The notes beneath the pieces were generated by a model. It searched no databases and was not told the origin of the DNA. It saw only the letters and a program-made list of their open reading frames with translations. Shown piece after piece: positions 6,885-15,223 of a DNA stretch of 17,929 nucleotides (within the stretch, counting starts at the first letter, position 1; each line of letters begins with the position of its first letter). Where the stretch lies: positions 1 through 17,929 of the forward strand of contig JAEYUK010000170.1 of NCBI GenBank assembly GCA_023432655.1. The letters are read 5' to 3'. A program made the translations under genes and the position numbers. Origin of the DNA: Pseudomonadota bacterium (GTDB lineage Bacteria; Bdellovibrionota; Bacteriovoracia; Bacteriovoracales; Bacteriovoracaceae).

Positions 6885-7001
6885 TTTTAAAATCCATATA
6901 AATTTTCATGTTTATCAGCTATGATTGATTCTTTTTCTTAAAGCTGGTTCATTACCTTAATAAGTCAAATCTAGGATGGCGATAATCTGTCCATAGAGGA
7001 T

Positions 7002-7032
7002 AAAAAAGAGGAGGGCAGGCCTCCTCTTTTTT
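7002..7032. terminator. Strong bidirectional intrinsic terminator
   Basis: AAAAAAGAGGAGG (7002-7014) pairs perfectly with CCTCCTCTTTTTT (7020-7032) around a 5-nt loop. The A/T-rich arm ends give a T tract on both strands, so it can end the tRNA transcript on + and the exported-protein transcript on -. The 117 bp between the tRNA and this element shows nothing else I can name. Confidence 0.85.
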
Positions 7033-7036
7033 ATTA

Positions 7037-7834
7037 CTAGAATGTGTATCCAAGTCCAATGTCTACCATTGGTGATCTGATAGCGAAATCGATCTTTCTT
7101 TTATTCTCATGAAGTTGTAAAGATTTATAACCTATACCAAACTGGCCATAAAATGATTCGGACAAGAAGGCAATAAATGAAGCTTTATAAAAGTAGGAAG
7201 CCCCTAAGTTTAGTTTCGAATTGAAGTCATTGATGTAGTATGCAGCCTCTAGATCGATTCTTTTTTCTTTCGGATTCCCTTCGTTAGTGACCCCAAAAAA
7301 CTCATCAAACCAAACAGTGATGGGAAGTTTAACCCATCCACCTGCTCCATAAAGAGTTCCGTCAGCTTTTGTGAAATTCACATGATCAAATAGGAGTGAT
7401 GGACCAAAAGTAAAAGCTTCTTTGTAATAAATTTTTTTGATTTTCGGATCTTGCTCATCAACTCTTTCATCTAATGCGCGAAAGAGCTTATATTTCAAAG
7501 TGAATTGTGAGCTTTGAAAATCGATTTTCTCCCAACGATTTTGGATACTATTTTTTAGATCCAATTGATTGATGTTCTGGGAATGTTCCACTTGATAAAT
7601 CCATCGATCGGGACTTAGCATCCGGTCCTTGTTTTCTATCAAGAGAACAGGATTATATTTAAATTTGAGGTTGCCAGAATAAAGGGCAGTACCGTCAACA
7701 TCAATGAGGTCGTTGAGGGAAATGGTGATATCAAAAGATCTTAAGTTTTCTATTGCAGAAAATTCTTCTTTGGCATTTGTCATGGTGGGTAACAACAAAA
7801 GTACGGCTAGTAGTTTTAGTGTGTTGAGCGTCAT
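7037..7834 (-). CDS. Exported hypothetical protein, likely outer-membrane beta-rich
   Basis: A 265-residue protein with a Sec signal (MTLNTLKLLAVLLLLPTMTNA, cut before KE). The rest is rich in alternating aromatic and polar strands and ends in DIGLGYTF with a terminal Phe, typical of outer-membrane beta-barrels. Strand pairs such as YYINDFNSKLNLGASYFYKA (about 200-219) fit a small barrel. No cysteines or known domain are seen. AGGGGA lies 10 nt upstream of the ATG. It stands alone, diverging from the RCC1 lipoprotein gene with 70 bp between starts and ending at the strong terminator. The barrel call is inference from the C-terminal Phe and strand pattern. Confidence 0.7.
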   Translation of the reverse strand: MTLNTLKLLAVLLLLPTMTNAKEEFSAIENLRSFDITISLNDLIDVDGTALYSGNLKFKYNPVLLIENKDRMLSPDRWIYQVEHSQNINQLDLKNSIQNRWEKIDFQSSQFTLKYKLFRALDERVDEQDPKIKKIYYKEAFTFGPSLLFDHVNFTKADGTLYGAGGWVKLPITVWFDEFFGVTNEGNPKEKRIDLEAAYYINDFNSKLNLGASYFYKASFIAFLSESFYGQFGIGYKSLQLHENKRKIDFAIRSPMVDIGLGYTF

Positions 7835-7904
7835 AGCTTAATATTCCCCTTGGTTGTTAAAATAATCCTAAAAGATTGAGTCTTTAGAGTCGAAAAAGCA
7901 AGCT

Positions 7905-9122
7905 ATGAAAAATATCCTTCTAGTAGCTGTTGTAGTGCTTTCTTCTGTTGCCTGTGAAAAAACTGAAGGTCACCTGAATTATGGAAATGTCTTAAATGGC
8001 GACATAAGTTCTAATCCTCCTTCGCCACCGGCCCCACCACCACCAGTTGCCTCTGGACTCGCCTTCGCTTTTGGAACCAATTCTATGGGGAAGTTGGGAT
8101 TTGCTGCTCCGGCGATGGTTTCGGTGCCTACGGCCCTGAACGATGGCCATAACTGGCTTCAGCTCTCCAGTCTCAACGATCATTCTTGTGGCATCGATGA
8201 TCAGAACGATGCTTACTGTTGGGGTTCTGGTTATAAAGGGATGCTGGGAAATAACTCTGAAGATGATAAAAACATCCCAACCCTAGTCACTGGTGGACAT
8301 AAGTGGAAATCCATATCTGCCGGTTTTTATCATAGTTGCGGGATCACTGTAGCTGATGAGGCTTATTGCTGGGGTTGGAACCGGCGTGGCGCCATTGGCG
8401 ATAATACTACTGTAGATCGCTGGATTCCAACACCCGTTTTAGGGGGACAGACTTGGAAATCTATCTCTGCTGGCTATGATACAAGCTGTGGGATCAGCAG
8501 CTCAGGTGTTGCCTACTGTTGGGGGGATGGAGGAATGGCTGTCACTGGAAATTCTGATTTGGGTCTCCAGCTTCAATTAGGGGTTCCTGTGGCGGGTGGT
8601 CTCACTTGGGAGAGTGTTTCGCTTGGTGTAGAGCATGCTTGTGCTCTTACTACTGATTCTTTGGCCTATTGCTGGGGCTCTGGCGGAGCGGGACAACTCG
8701 GAGATGGAGTAGACTGGTCATGGGAGGAAGCGCCTGTTCCGGTTCTCGGGGGGCATACTTTTAAACATCTAGTGAGTGGACAGAAACATGTCTGTGGTAT
8801 TACTTCCAGTGATACGGCTTATTGTTGGGGGGATGCCTGGAGAGGGCAGCTTGGGGATGGCGTAGATTATAGCGCTACATTTAGTAGTGCAACCCCGGTA
8901 CTCGTTGCTGGGGGGCATTCTTGGAAGAAGATCGATCCAGGCTATGAGCAGACTTGTGGGATCACCACTTCCGGTGAAGCCTATTGCTGGGGAAGAGCTA
9001 CTTCTGGGCAGTTAGGCAATGGTTCAACCGCAGGTAATGAGTTGGCCCCTGTCTTAGTCAGCGGAGGTCACACTTGGTCAGACATCATTGCCGGTTCTGA
9101 ATTTGTAATCGGTCTGCAATAA
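7905..9122 (+). CDS. RCC1-repeat beta-propeller lipoprotein
   Basis: A 405-residue lipoprotein. The signal ends in the lipobox SVAC with Cys17, followed by a Pro-rich linker (38-48) and an RCC1-type beta-propeller. Six repeats carry the pattern CGI....(A)YCWG...G.LG, with cysteine pairs at 95/105, 145/155, 195/205, 246/256, 297/307 and 351/361, always 10 apart. The N-terminal LAFAFGTNSMGKLG and the C-terminal WSDIIAGSEFVIGLQ look like two halves of a seventh blade, closing the ring. RCC1 domains are scaffolds for protein or DNA contact; here an envelope surface role is more likely. The regular Cys pairs suggest disulfides in the periplasm or outside. No Shine-Dalgarno is visible before the ATG. 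A GC hairpin follows the stop. Confidence 0.88.
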   Translation: MKNILLVAVVVLSSVACEKTEGHLNYGNVLNGDISSNPPSPPAPPPPVASGLAFAFGTNSMGKLGFAAPAMVSVPTALNDGHNWLQLSSLNDHSCGIDDQNDAYCWGSGYKGMLGNNSEDDKNIPTLVTGGHKWKSISAGFYHSCGITVADEAYCWGWNRRGAIGDNTTVDRWIPTPVLGGQTWKSISAGYDTSCGISSSGVAYCWGDGGMAVTGNSDLGLQLQLGVPVAGGLTWESVSLGVEHACALTTDSLAYCWGSGGAGQLGDGVDWSWEEAPVPVLGGHTFKHLVSGQKHVCGITSSDTAYCWGDAWRGQLGDGVDYSATFSSATPVLVAGGHSWKKIDPGYEQTCGITTSGEAYCWGRATSGQLGNGSTAGNELAPVLVSGGHTWSDIIAGSEFVIGLQ

Positions 9123-9135
9123 ACACAAAGATATA

Positions 9136-9160
9136 AAGGGGAGGCATGGCCTCCTCTTTA
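9136..9160 (+). terminator. Hairpin terminator after the RCC1 lipoprotein gene
   Basis: AAAGGGGAGGC (9136-9146) pairs with GCCTCCTCTTT (9150-9160), with one G-T pair and a 3-nt loop. The T tract is short (TTT), so termination may be only partial. Confidence 0.6.
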
Positions 9161-9202
9161 GCTCTCTCACTGGTCACTTCCGCCGGCGAAAGTGTTGTCT
9201 AA

Positions 9203-9493
9203 TCACTCAGTTTTCTTTTTCCGATACCCAGGTTTTGCCAGAATCTCGATATAAAAAGTTTCAGCATTCTCCTTCACCACCTTATCAATACTTTTATTAA
9301 TTTCCGCCACGTGAATTTCCACCGCACTCTCTTTGTCCATCCCAAGTTTGCAATCGAAGTCCCAGTAGTCAGAGCCTTCTTTAGGAGTCTTTCTTCGCTC
9401 ACGGGCAAGGTACTTACTTATCTCGAATTTAACCGCATCGACCTGACGGGCAGGGGCCTTTTTGGGGTCAGTTAGTTTGAACACTTTTTTCAT
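9203..9493 (-). CDS. DUF6172 family protein
   Basis: A 96-residue soluble, basic protein. The opening MKKVFKLTDPKKAPARQVDAVKFEI, the central RERRKTPKEGSDYWDFDCKLG and the C-terminal FYIEILAKPGYRKKK match a small family of unknown function that I recall as DUF6172; the name is from memory. GAGGAAAT lies just before the ATG, a good ribosome site. It stands alone, convergent with the RCC1 lipoprotein and divergent from the SDR gene (72 bp between starts). Single-copy in this window, with one Cys (DFDCKLG). Confidence 0.75.
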   Translation of the reverse strand: MKKVFKLTDPKKAPARQVDAVKFEISKYLARERRKTPKEGSDYWDFDCKLGMDKESAVEIHVAEINKSIDKVVKENAETFYIEILAKPGYRKKKTE

Positions 9494-9565
9494 ATTTCCT
9501 CATTTGCTTGGGCACTATTTACCACAAGGTATACGCTACCTTTTCGGCATGTTAGCTTTAATATC

Positions 9566-10267
9566 ATGAAATTATATATTATTACAGGTGCCTCAGCTGG
9601 ATTGGGGCTTTCGTTGTCGAAAATCGCTCTTTCACAGGGTGATATGGTTATTGGGGTTTCCCGTCGGTCGGTTTTAAAGCACGAGAATTTATTTTCTTTA
9701 AAGCATGACCTGAGTAAACCATCAGGTGTGGAGAAAAAATTAGAGCGTCTTTTTGAGAGAATTAATTTTAGGAAAATTAAGTCAGTTCACCTGATCAACA
9801 ATGCGGCCGGAATTGAACCAGTGAGTTTGGTGGGAAAACTTTCAAATGAAGGTATCTCTCAGCAGCTCGCCTTAAACCTGACAGCTCCCATCATTCTCAC
9901 GAACTATCTCCTTCAAAAATTTAAGAAGAAACTTGTTGTGACAAATATCACTTCAGGTGCGGCCGTCAGGGCCATCAGTGGCTGGTCTTTGTACTGTTCC
10001 ACTAAAAGCGGTCTAAGAATGTTTACTGAATGTCTGGTAGGAGAAGGAGTGAGAGCGATCAGTTTCTCTCCTGGAATCATGGATACCGGCATGCAGGCCA
10101 CTCTCAGAAAACAGAACTCTAAGGATTTTCAAAGGGTTAAGGAATTTAAGGATTATAAAGATAAAAATTTACTCCTATCTGCCGATGAGGTTGCGACCCT
10201 TTTAATCGGCCTTCTGAGTAGGGATGAGTTTAATCAAATTCATTACACAGTGGGTGAGCTCCAATAA
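9566..10267 (+). CDS. SDR-family oxidoreductase
   Basis: A 233-residue classical short-chain dehydrogenase/reductase, NAD(P)-dependent. TGASAGLG (7-14) is the Rossmann dinucleotide loop, SRRS (32-35) favours NADPH, NNAAG (78-82) stabilises the core, and Ser130, Tyr143 and Lys147 (YCSTK) form the catalytic triad. SPG.MDTGMQ follows as usual. The length and the GWSLYCSTKSGLRMFTE segment resemble the sepiapterin-reductase/benzil-reductase branch, but the substrate cannot be read from sequence. There is no clear Shine-Dalgarno. It lies 8 bp upstream of the FG-GAP lipoprotein gene, probably in one transcript. Confidence 0.88.
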   Translation: MKLYIITGASAGLGLSLSKIALSQGDMVIGVSRRSVLKHENLFSLKHDLSKPSGVEKKLERLFERINFRKIKSVHLINNAAGIEPVSLVGKLSNEGISQQLALNLTAPIILTNYLLQKFKKKLVVTNITSGAAVRAISGWSLYCSTKSGLRMFTECLVGEGVRAISFSPGIMDTGMQATLRKQNSKDFQRVKEFKDYKDKNLLLSADEVATLLIGLLSRDEFNQIHYTVGELQ

Positions 10268-10275
10268 GGTTGTGA

Positions 10276-11886
10276 ATGAAGTATCTGATGTTTTTTACTC
10301 TTATCGCCTGTGCCACTCAGAAACCTTCATCAGTGAGTCGGAATATTTCGGCCACTCAAAAATGGGAAAGTCATTTTCAAGACGTTACTTTTAGTTCAGG
10401 TGTGGACCCCGCTCACAGTTTGACCATTGTGATGGGAGACTTCAATAAAGACCTAAAAGTCGATTTCATTGCTAATAAACGCCTTTATCAAAATACTTCA
10501 ACCCGCACCGACGTCTCTTTTAAAGATGTCACTTCGGAACTTGGACTCTCTTTAGAGGGGTCTCCCATGTTCATGGATGTGAATAATGACTCCTGGCCTG
10601 ATATTGTAACCACTAAAGGGCAGATCTATATTCGGAAAGTAAATGGTGGCTTCAAAGAATCCTCTAAACAGTTTGGGCTTAACTTACCAGGTGATGTTCA
10701 TACTCTGGCCTTTGGAGATTTAAACAAAGACGGTTACCCAGATCTTATTGTTGGACGGACTGAACTTTATCAGGACAACAAATTTAACTTTGTTCCGCCT
10801 AAGGTTTATTTTAATCAAAAGGGCAAGACGTTCAAGGATATGAGTCATCTCTACAATATGGAGAAGTACCCGGCCTACGTCCGTGGTGTTCACATAGCTG
10901 ACTATAATAATGATTCAGTTCCCGATATTTATTTTTCCAACTACCGCTTAAGACAAAATTTTCTTTTGAACGGACAAAAAGATCTGGCCCCAATGGCCGG
11001 CGTTCAAGGAGAGTTAGACCGAGACCGGACTTATGATGAACATTTAAAGAAAAAGTTTGGCCCACAATATGGCCATACTATTGGGTCCGTGTGGGCCGAT
11101 CTAAATAATGACGGAAATCTTGATCTCTTCGTTTCAAACTTAGTTCACAAGTATGTAGGTCCTAATAAGAGTGGCGGATACGATTACCGCGGTTATGTTT
11201 GTGATGATTCAAAAGTGTATAAGAATATGGGGGCCCCTCATTATAAGTTTCAGGACATGAGGCAAACTTCAGAACTTCCAGTCATGCCCATTGGTGGGCA
11301 TGGTGTTTATAAGGGGGACGAGTTGTGGGCCCATGCCACTGCCGCAGATTTCGATAATGACGGTCTTTTAGATTTTTATGTTTCTCAGGTTTATAATCTT
11401 CATTACGCCAAAGCGAAGCTTTTTAAAAATAAAGGAAACTTCAAATTTAAAGATGTCTCTTCCTGGACCCCGGAACTGATTGATAGTTACGCTGCGGCCT
11501 GGGGAGATTTGAATAATGACGGGAAACCGGATCTGATTGTAAGTGGAAGAGAAAAAGTAGGGGCGACCCCGCAATTGAAGGTACTCTTAAACGTTCACGA
11601 GACAAAAAATAATTATTTGAAAGTAAAACTCATTGGAACTAAATCCGGAACGATCCCTGTAGCGACTCAAGTGAGACTCTTTCATGAAAAAGGTGTCTTC
11701 CTAAGACAAGTGGACGGGGTGACTGGAACGATGAACCAGCAAAATGATCCTTACCTTCATTTTGGGTTAGGTAGTGTTGATAAAATCAAAAAAGTGGAAG
11801 TGCGCTGGAGTAGCGGGCGTAAGCAGGTTCTGACTGTACGGCGCGTGAATACAACGCTTGAAATTATGGAGCCTTCTCATGACTAA
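10276..11886 (+). CDS. FG-GAP repeat lipoprotein with ASPIC/UnbV C-terminus
   Basis: A 536-residue lipoprotein. The short signal ends in LIAC (Cys12). Seven FG-GAP/VCBS calcium-loop motifs of the form D-x-N-x-D-x-x-x-D occur at about residues 55-63, 101-109, 148-156, 209-217, 275-283, 358-366 and 411-419, as in seven-bladed integrin-like propellers. The last 90 residues (QVRLFHEKGVFLRQVDG, HFGLGSVDKIKKVEVRWSSG) are an ASPIC/UnbV domain, the usual partner in CRTAC1-type proteins. The role is unknown; surface adhesion or sugar binding is a guess. It sits between an SDR gene (8 bp upstream) and an NTF2-like gene (8-bp overlap). AAGG precedes the ATG. Confidence 0.9.
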   Translation: MKYLMFFTLIACATQKPSSVSRNISATQKWESHFQDVTFSSGVDPAHSLTIVMGDFNKDLKVDFIANKRLYQNTSTRTDVSFKDVTSELGLSLEGSPMFMDVNNDSWPDIVTTKGQIYIRKVNGGFKESSKQFGLNLPGDVHTLAFGDLNKDGYPDLIVGRTELYQDNKFNFVPPKVYFNQKGKTFKDMSHLYNMEKYPAYVRGVHIADYNNDSVPDIYFSNYRLRQNFLLNGQKDLAPMAGVQGELDRDRTYDEHLKKKFGPQYGHTIGSVWADLNNDGNLDLFVSNLVHKYVGPNKSGGYDYRGYVCDDSKVYKNMGAPHYKFQDMRQTSELPVMPIGGHGVYKGDELWAHATAADFDNDGLLDFYVSQVYNLHYAKAKLFKNKGNFKFKDVSSWTPELIDSYAAAWGDLNNDGKPDLIVSGREKVGATPQLKVLLNVHETKNNYLKVKLIGTKSGTIPVATQVRLFHEKGVFLRQVDGVTGTMNQQNDPYLHFGLGSVDKIKKVEVRWSSGRKQVLTVRRVNTTLEIMEPSHD

Positions 11887-12229
11887 AGAAGAAATGGTGG
11901 CCCTGGCCCAAGGCCAACTAGATGACTACAACCGAAGAGATATCGATGCTTTTTGCCGACACTACCATAAAGATGTGCAAGTCTATCGAGTGGGCCAGGT
12001 CCCAGAAAAAACTTGTGAGGGCATAGAAGCCTTTCGTGAAATCTATCGTGTGCGCTTTGAGGCGAATCCTGAGCTTCACTGCGAGTTGAAAAGCCGGACT
12101 GTCTTAAATAACTCAGTTCTCGATGAAGAGTGGGTGACGGGGGTTACGGGAGCATCGGCACCATCCCATGTGGTAGCGATTTACCATTTTAGGGATGGGC
12201 TCATTAGTGCTGTTTGGTTTACTCGTTAA
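11879..12229 (+). CDS. NTF2-like/SnoaL-like protein
   Basis: A 116-residue soluble cone-barrel protein of the NTF2-like superfamily. QLDDYNRRDIDAFCRHYHKD (13-32), the TCEGIEAFREIY block and the closing VAIYHFRDGLISAVWF are typical of SnoaL-like members with a ligand pocket; no catalytic identity can be assigned. I chose the ATG at 11879, which overlaps the FG-GAP stop as ATGACTAA and has GGAG 7 nt upstream; the TTG at 11858 is less likely. The overlap implies translational coupling with the lipoprotein. It may act on the same unknown substrate as the SDR gene upstream, which is inference from the shared operon. Confidence 0.82.
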   Translation: MTKEEMVALAQGQLDDYNRRDIDAFCRHYHKDVQVYRVGQVPEKTCEGIEAFREIYRVRFEANPELHCELKSRTVLNNSVLDEEWVTGVTGASAPSHVVAIYHFRDGLISAVWFTR

Positions 12230-12237
12230 TCATTAAT

Positions 12238-12603
12238 CTACTTAAGGTCTCTGATGTCGCACCAGTAGTGAATAGTTGTTCCACCTGAGGTTATTTTCTT
12301 GGAGCTTGAGAGGTCTTCATACTTACAAGTTTCTTTATCTCCCCTAAGAGTAGTGCGTATGATTCTTACACTCACTTTATCGCCTAAGCTTGGGTAGAAA
12401 GCCATTGAGCAAACAGTATTGCCTGCAAGAATACCGTCATGAATGCCCCACCATGTTCTATTTGAAACACCATCTAGGTATTTAAAAGAGAGATGGGCAA
12501 TATAAGCGCCTTTGTTGGTGTAGCAAATGGTCGATCTGTCATCATTGGCAAAAGCCGTTAGGGAAGAGATTAGTAGTAGAGCAGAGAAGATAATTTTTTT
12601 CAT
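12238..12603 (-). CDS. Exported small hypothetical protein
   Basis: A 121-residue protein with a Sec signal (MKKIIFSALLLISSLTAFA, cut before NDD). The mature part has four Cys (CYTNKG, TVCSMAF, ETCKYED and HYWCDI), enough for two disulfides, in a mainly beta pattern. I do not recognise the family. GGAG stands about 5 nt before the ATG. It converges with the NTF2-like gene with 8 bp between stops and diverges from the small exported gene at 12761. A weak promoter (TTTACA, 17 nt, TAATTA on the minus strand) may lie in the 157-bp gap. Confidence 0.65.
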   Translation of the reverse strand: MKKIIFSALLLISSLTAFANDDRSTICYTNKGAYIAHLSFKYLDGVSNRTWWGIHDGILAGNTVCSMAFYPSLGDKVSVRIIRTTLRGDKETCKYEDLSSSKKITSGGTTIHYWCDIRDLK

Positions 12604-12760
12604 GAAACTCCGTAAATTAATTATTCTATTCTAATTAAAAAACTAAGTTTCTGTTGTAAAGGAGAGTGTGAAAAAAATTGATTAGATTAACTAACTGAAA
12701 TTACGATTATCTTTGAATTTTTTCTCATGCGGTAGATGCTAGTTTCCGATAACTGTCTAA

Positions 12761-13099
12761 ATGCATAAACTACTAAGCCTTTTATTATTTCTGGTTTGTT
12801 TTGAGGCCAAGGCCCAAACGTCTTGTCAGGTCTTTGAGTATCAGGGAGTTGTTCGTATTAAGAATAAAGAGATGGTGCTCCTGATAAATGAGTCCACTCT
12901 CTCAGAGATCCGTTTCGGTTTGCCTATTCAAGCTAAATCCCAGATGGCGCCCTTTTTAGATTTAACCGTCAAAGGTAAACTTACTCTTAAAAATAATAAG
13001 ATTCAATCTATCCTCTCAGCGGATTATGGGCGGGCCACTCCGTTAGCGCATAAAACCGATTCATACATTAACCAAGTAAAAGAAGAGTCTTGTAAATGA
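12761..13099 (+). CDS. Small exported protein coupled to the caspase-like gene
   Basis: A 112-residue protein with a Sec signal (MHKLLSLLLFLVCFEAKA, cut before QTS). The mature part has one Cys near each end (TSCQVFEY and ESCK), which could form a disulfide joining the termini, and a beta-rich middle (VVRIKNKEMVLLINEST). I do not recognise the family. No Shine-Dalgarno precedes the ATG; a GATAAC 7 nt upstream is a poor -10 candidate. Its stop overlaps the next start as ATGA, so the product is probably made together with the caspase-like protein. Small exported partners coupled to a protease are often inhibitors or chaperones; here that is only a hypothesis. Confidence 0.68.
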   Translation: MHKLLSLLLFLVCFEAKAQTSCQVFEYQGVVRIKNKEMVLLINESTLSEIRFGLPIQAKSQMAPFLDLTVKGKLTLKNNKIQSILSADYGRATPLAHKTDSYINQVKEESCK

Positions 13100-14556
13100 T
13101 GAGACTCATCTTCTTAACTGTACTCATTACTTTTTCAATTAATTCCTTCGGGAAAAATAATCACCTCTTGATCATGGGTGGCGGTGGTGAGCCTAAAAGA
13201 GATTACACTATCTTTGATCATGAGATAGAGAATGTCGGAACATTCGTCGATCAGAATAAAAACTGGAAACCCAGTATTTCATTCAACGGTGGACATAGTA
13301 AGACAGAAAGAATTCTGGATCTGAAATTTGGCCTCAATGGGGTAAGAAACTCTAACTTTACCCCTGCGTCCTACCGCTCATTGATTAGAGATTATGTGAA
13401 CAAGATAAAGAATAATGAAATTAAATCGGGTGATCAGTTGCTGGTTTTTGTCAATTCCCATGGTAGTGCCGGTAATGACAAAAATAAAACACATACTATT
13501 GCAACCTCAAAAGGTGTGGTCACAGACTTTAATAATCTCAATGGTGGGACAGTTTCCGTTGATGAACTTGAAGAGTTAACGAAACTTGCTCAAGCGAAGA
13601 ATATCAAACTGGCACTTATTGATTTTAGCTGCCACTCGGGCACTACCATGGCGCTAAAGAACCCAAATACATGTGTCATTACTTCCACTGGTCCGGATCA
13701 TTATGGGTTTGGCGGAACTTCTTCAACATTTACAGCGAACTTTACTAAGAACATGAAAAAAGGGAAGTCGCTGGAAGATATCTATCTGGAATCAAGACTC
13801 TCTTATAGAGATAGTTCTTTCCCTATGATTTCTACTGATGTCGGATTAAATCTTCATAAAGAGATGTACCGACCTATCACTCCATTCTTGTATTATTATT
13901 CACCTAAGAACGATAAATTCACTCCTTTTATTACTGAGGAAGTGTCCTCTGATAAACCTTACTGTATAGGAGGAGAGGGAGTAAGCGAACTTGCTCAATT
14001 GTCCAGAGAAGCAGAAAGATTGATGGATGCATCTCTGAGATCGAGTCTAAAGGAAAAGGACTTTAAAAAATTTAACTCAACTGTCGCCGAATATCATAAT
14101 GAGTTAAAAAACCTTCATGACAAACTTTCTAAAATGGGTGTTGGAGTATTTAAAGACCAGGAGAAATTTTGTTCTCCTTATGTGACTTCTCCGGGAATCA
14201 GAACCCAGGAGTGTTCACACTACACAGTCCAAAATATTTTTACCCTGGACTTTGAAAAAATATCTGGTCATTTTCAGGACCAGCACCGGAAGGCCTCAGG
14301 AGTAGATAAGAGACGCTATGAGGCGATGCTTGCCAACATCGGCAAAGTTAAAAATCGAAAATCTGAGTTGATGAAAAAGTATCCTGATCTTGCTAATTAT
14401 AAAAAATTCAATGAAATGATTCCAGATCTTGAAAAGAAAACCCGTCAACTGGCAGGAAAGGTTTCTCAGGAATCTCAAAAACTTTATTACGCTCTCTATA
14501 AGCAACGTTCTTCAAAAGTCAGGGCCAATAATCCTTGCAAAGATTTCGTCCTTTAA
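13096..14556 (+). CDS. Exported caspase-like (clan CD) cysteine peptidase homologue
   Basis: A 486-residue exported protein. The Sec signal ends near NSFGK. The first 270 residues fit a clan CD fold: LLVFVNSHGSAG (115-126) carries the catalytic His (122), and LALIDFSCHSG (172-182) carries the catalytic Cys (179) after a hydrophobic strand, the HG/CxSG pair of caspases, gingipains and legumains. Both catalytic residues are kept. Residues about 295-480 are helical and charged, with coiled-coil-like stretches and four Cys, and may be a regulatory or binding part. I infer a periplasmic or secreted protease, possibly acting on prey or envelope proteins if the host is a predator. The start overlaps the stop of the small exported gene (ATGA). 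Confidence 0.8.
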   Translation: MMRLIFLTVLITFSINSFGKNNHLLIMGGGGEPKRDYTIFDHEIENVGTFVDQNKNWKPSISFNGGHSKTERILDLKFGLNGVRNSNFTPASYRSLIRDYVNKIKNNEIKSGDQLLVFVNSHGSAGNDKNKTHTIATSKGVVTDFNNLNGGTVSVDELEELTKLAQAKNIKLALIDFSCHSGTTMALKNPNTCVITSTGPDHYGFGGTSSTFTANFTKNMKKGKSLEDIYLESRLSYRDSSFPMISTDVGLNLHKEMYRPITPFLYYYSPKNDKFTPFITEEVSSDKPYCIGGEGVSELAQLSREAERLMDASLRSSLKEKDFKKFNSTVAEYHNELKNLHDKLSKMGVGVFKDQEKFCSPYVTSPGIRTQECSHYTVQNIFTLDFEKISGHFQDQHRKASGVDKRRYEAMLANIGKVKNRKSELMKKYPDLANYKKFNEMIPDLEKKTRQLAGKVSQESQKLYYALYKQRSSKVRANNPCKDFVL

Positions 14557-14559
14557 AAT

Positions 14560-14589
14560 TTGACTTAAAAAGTATCTACCCTTTAGAAT
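14560..14589 (+). promoter_or_regulatory. Promoter of the beta-rich lipoprotein gene
   Basis: TTGACT (14560-14565) and TAGAAT (14584-14589) are 18 nt apart. The predicted start near 14596 leaves a leader of about 30 nt containing GGAGAG before the ATG at 14626, so this gene uses normal initiation. Confidence 0.55.
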
Positions 14590-14625
14590 TTTAGTTTACT
14601 GAAATTTATGGAGAGATAGATTTTT

Positions 14626-15222
14626 ATGAACAAGCTTCCCATTATTCTTTTACTTAGTTTCCTTAGTTCCTGTGCTGTCGGTCCCCTCGTTAACCACGAG
14701 ACGGCCAGAACTGTAGGGAAGGACCGTCATGAGGTCTCCGGAGGGTACAGCAATGCAGGTTACGTTTTTAAGTGGAATTATGGTCTGTTTGAAAAATTTG
14801 ATATTGGGGTCCATGCCGAGCAATACAATCTAGGCCTACGTGCAAAATATTCCTTTGTTAAAAATGACGACAATGGTTTTTCGATGGCCCTGGCCTTGGG
14901 GGCAGGTGATTCATTTGGCGGTAACCATTATTATGGTGATCTGTTAGGAAGCTTTTTAACAGGTCGCTGGGAACCTTATACCACGGTTCGGGTTGTTAAA
15001 GTTAGAACAGAAGAAATGAATTTTAGTGATGAACAAACCGGTGCTTTTGCCTTTCGTATAGATGAAAATCATTATTCTTATGGACAGTATTTTTTAGGAA
15101 CTCGTTTCTGGGCCAGTCGGCAGCTTTTCTTATCAGTTGAGGCTTCTACTCTTTTCACCCTGGATGCCGTTGAGGTTTCCGATAATTTTATCTTTTCTGG
15201 GGCACTAGGATATAGGTTTTAG
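14626..15222 (+). CDS. Beta-rich lipoprotein
   Basis: A 198-residue lipoprotein. The signal ends in LSSC (Cys16). The mature part is made of alternating aromatic strands (FKWNYGLFEKFDIGVHAEQY, LGLRAKYSF, YFLGTRFWASRQLFLSVEAS) and ends in SGALGYRF with a terminal Phe, as in small outer-membrane barrels; a lipid anchor plus barrel is unusual but seen in some groups. No known domain is recognised. GGAGAG lies 10 nt upstream. The gene has its own promoter and converges with the HDAC gene, leaving 1 bp between stops. Confidence 0.68.
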   Translation: MNKLPIILLLSFLSSCAVGPLVNHETARTVGKDRHEVSGGYSNAGYVFKWNYGLFEKFDIGVHAEQYNLGLRAKYSFVKNDDNGFSMALALGAGDSFGGNHYYGDLLGSFLTGRWEPYTTVRVVKVRTEEMNFSDEQTGAFAFRIDENHYSYGQYFLGTRFWASRQLFLSVEASTLFTLDAVEVSDNFIFSGALGYRF

Positions 15223-15223
15223 T

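Noticed and set aside
6706..6909. Minus-strand frame containing a VPRTGLEP...PPQGSVSAIPPPGH sequence
   Set aside because: It is antisense to tRNA-Leu, a well-known spurious translation of this tRNA and not a gene.
11858..11881. TTG start for the NTF2-like gene
   Set aside because: The ATG at 11879 has GGAG 7 nt upstream and an ATGACTAA overlap with the preceding stop.
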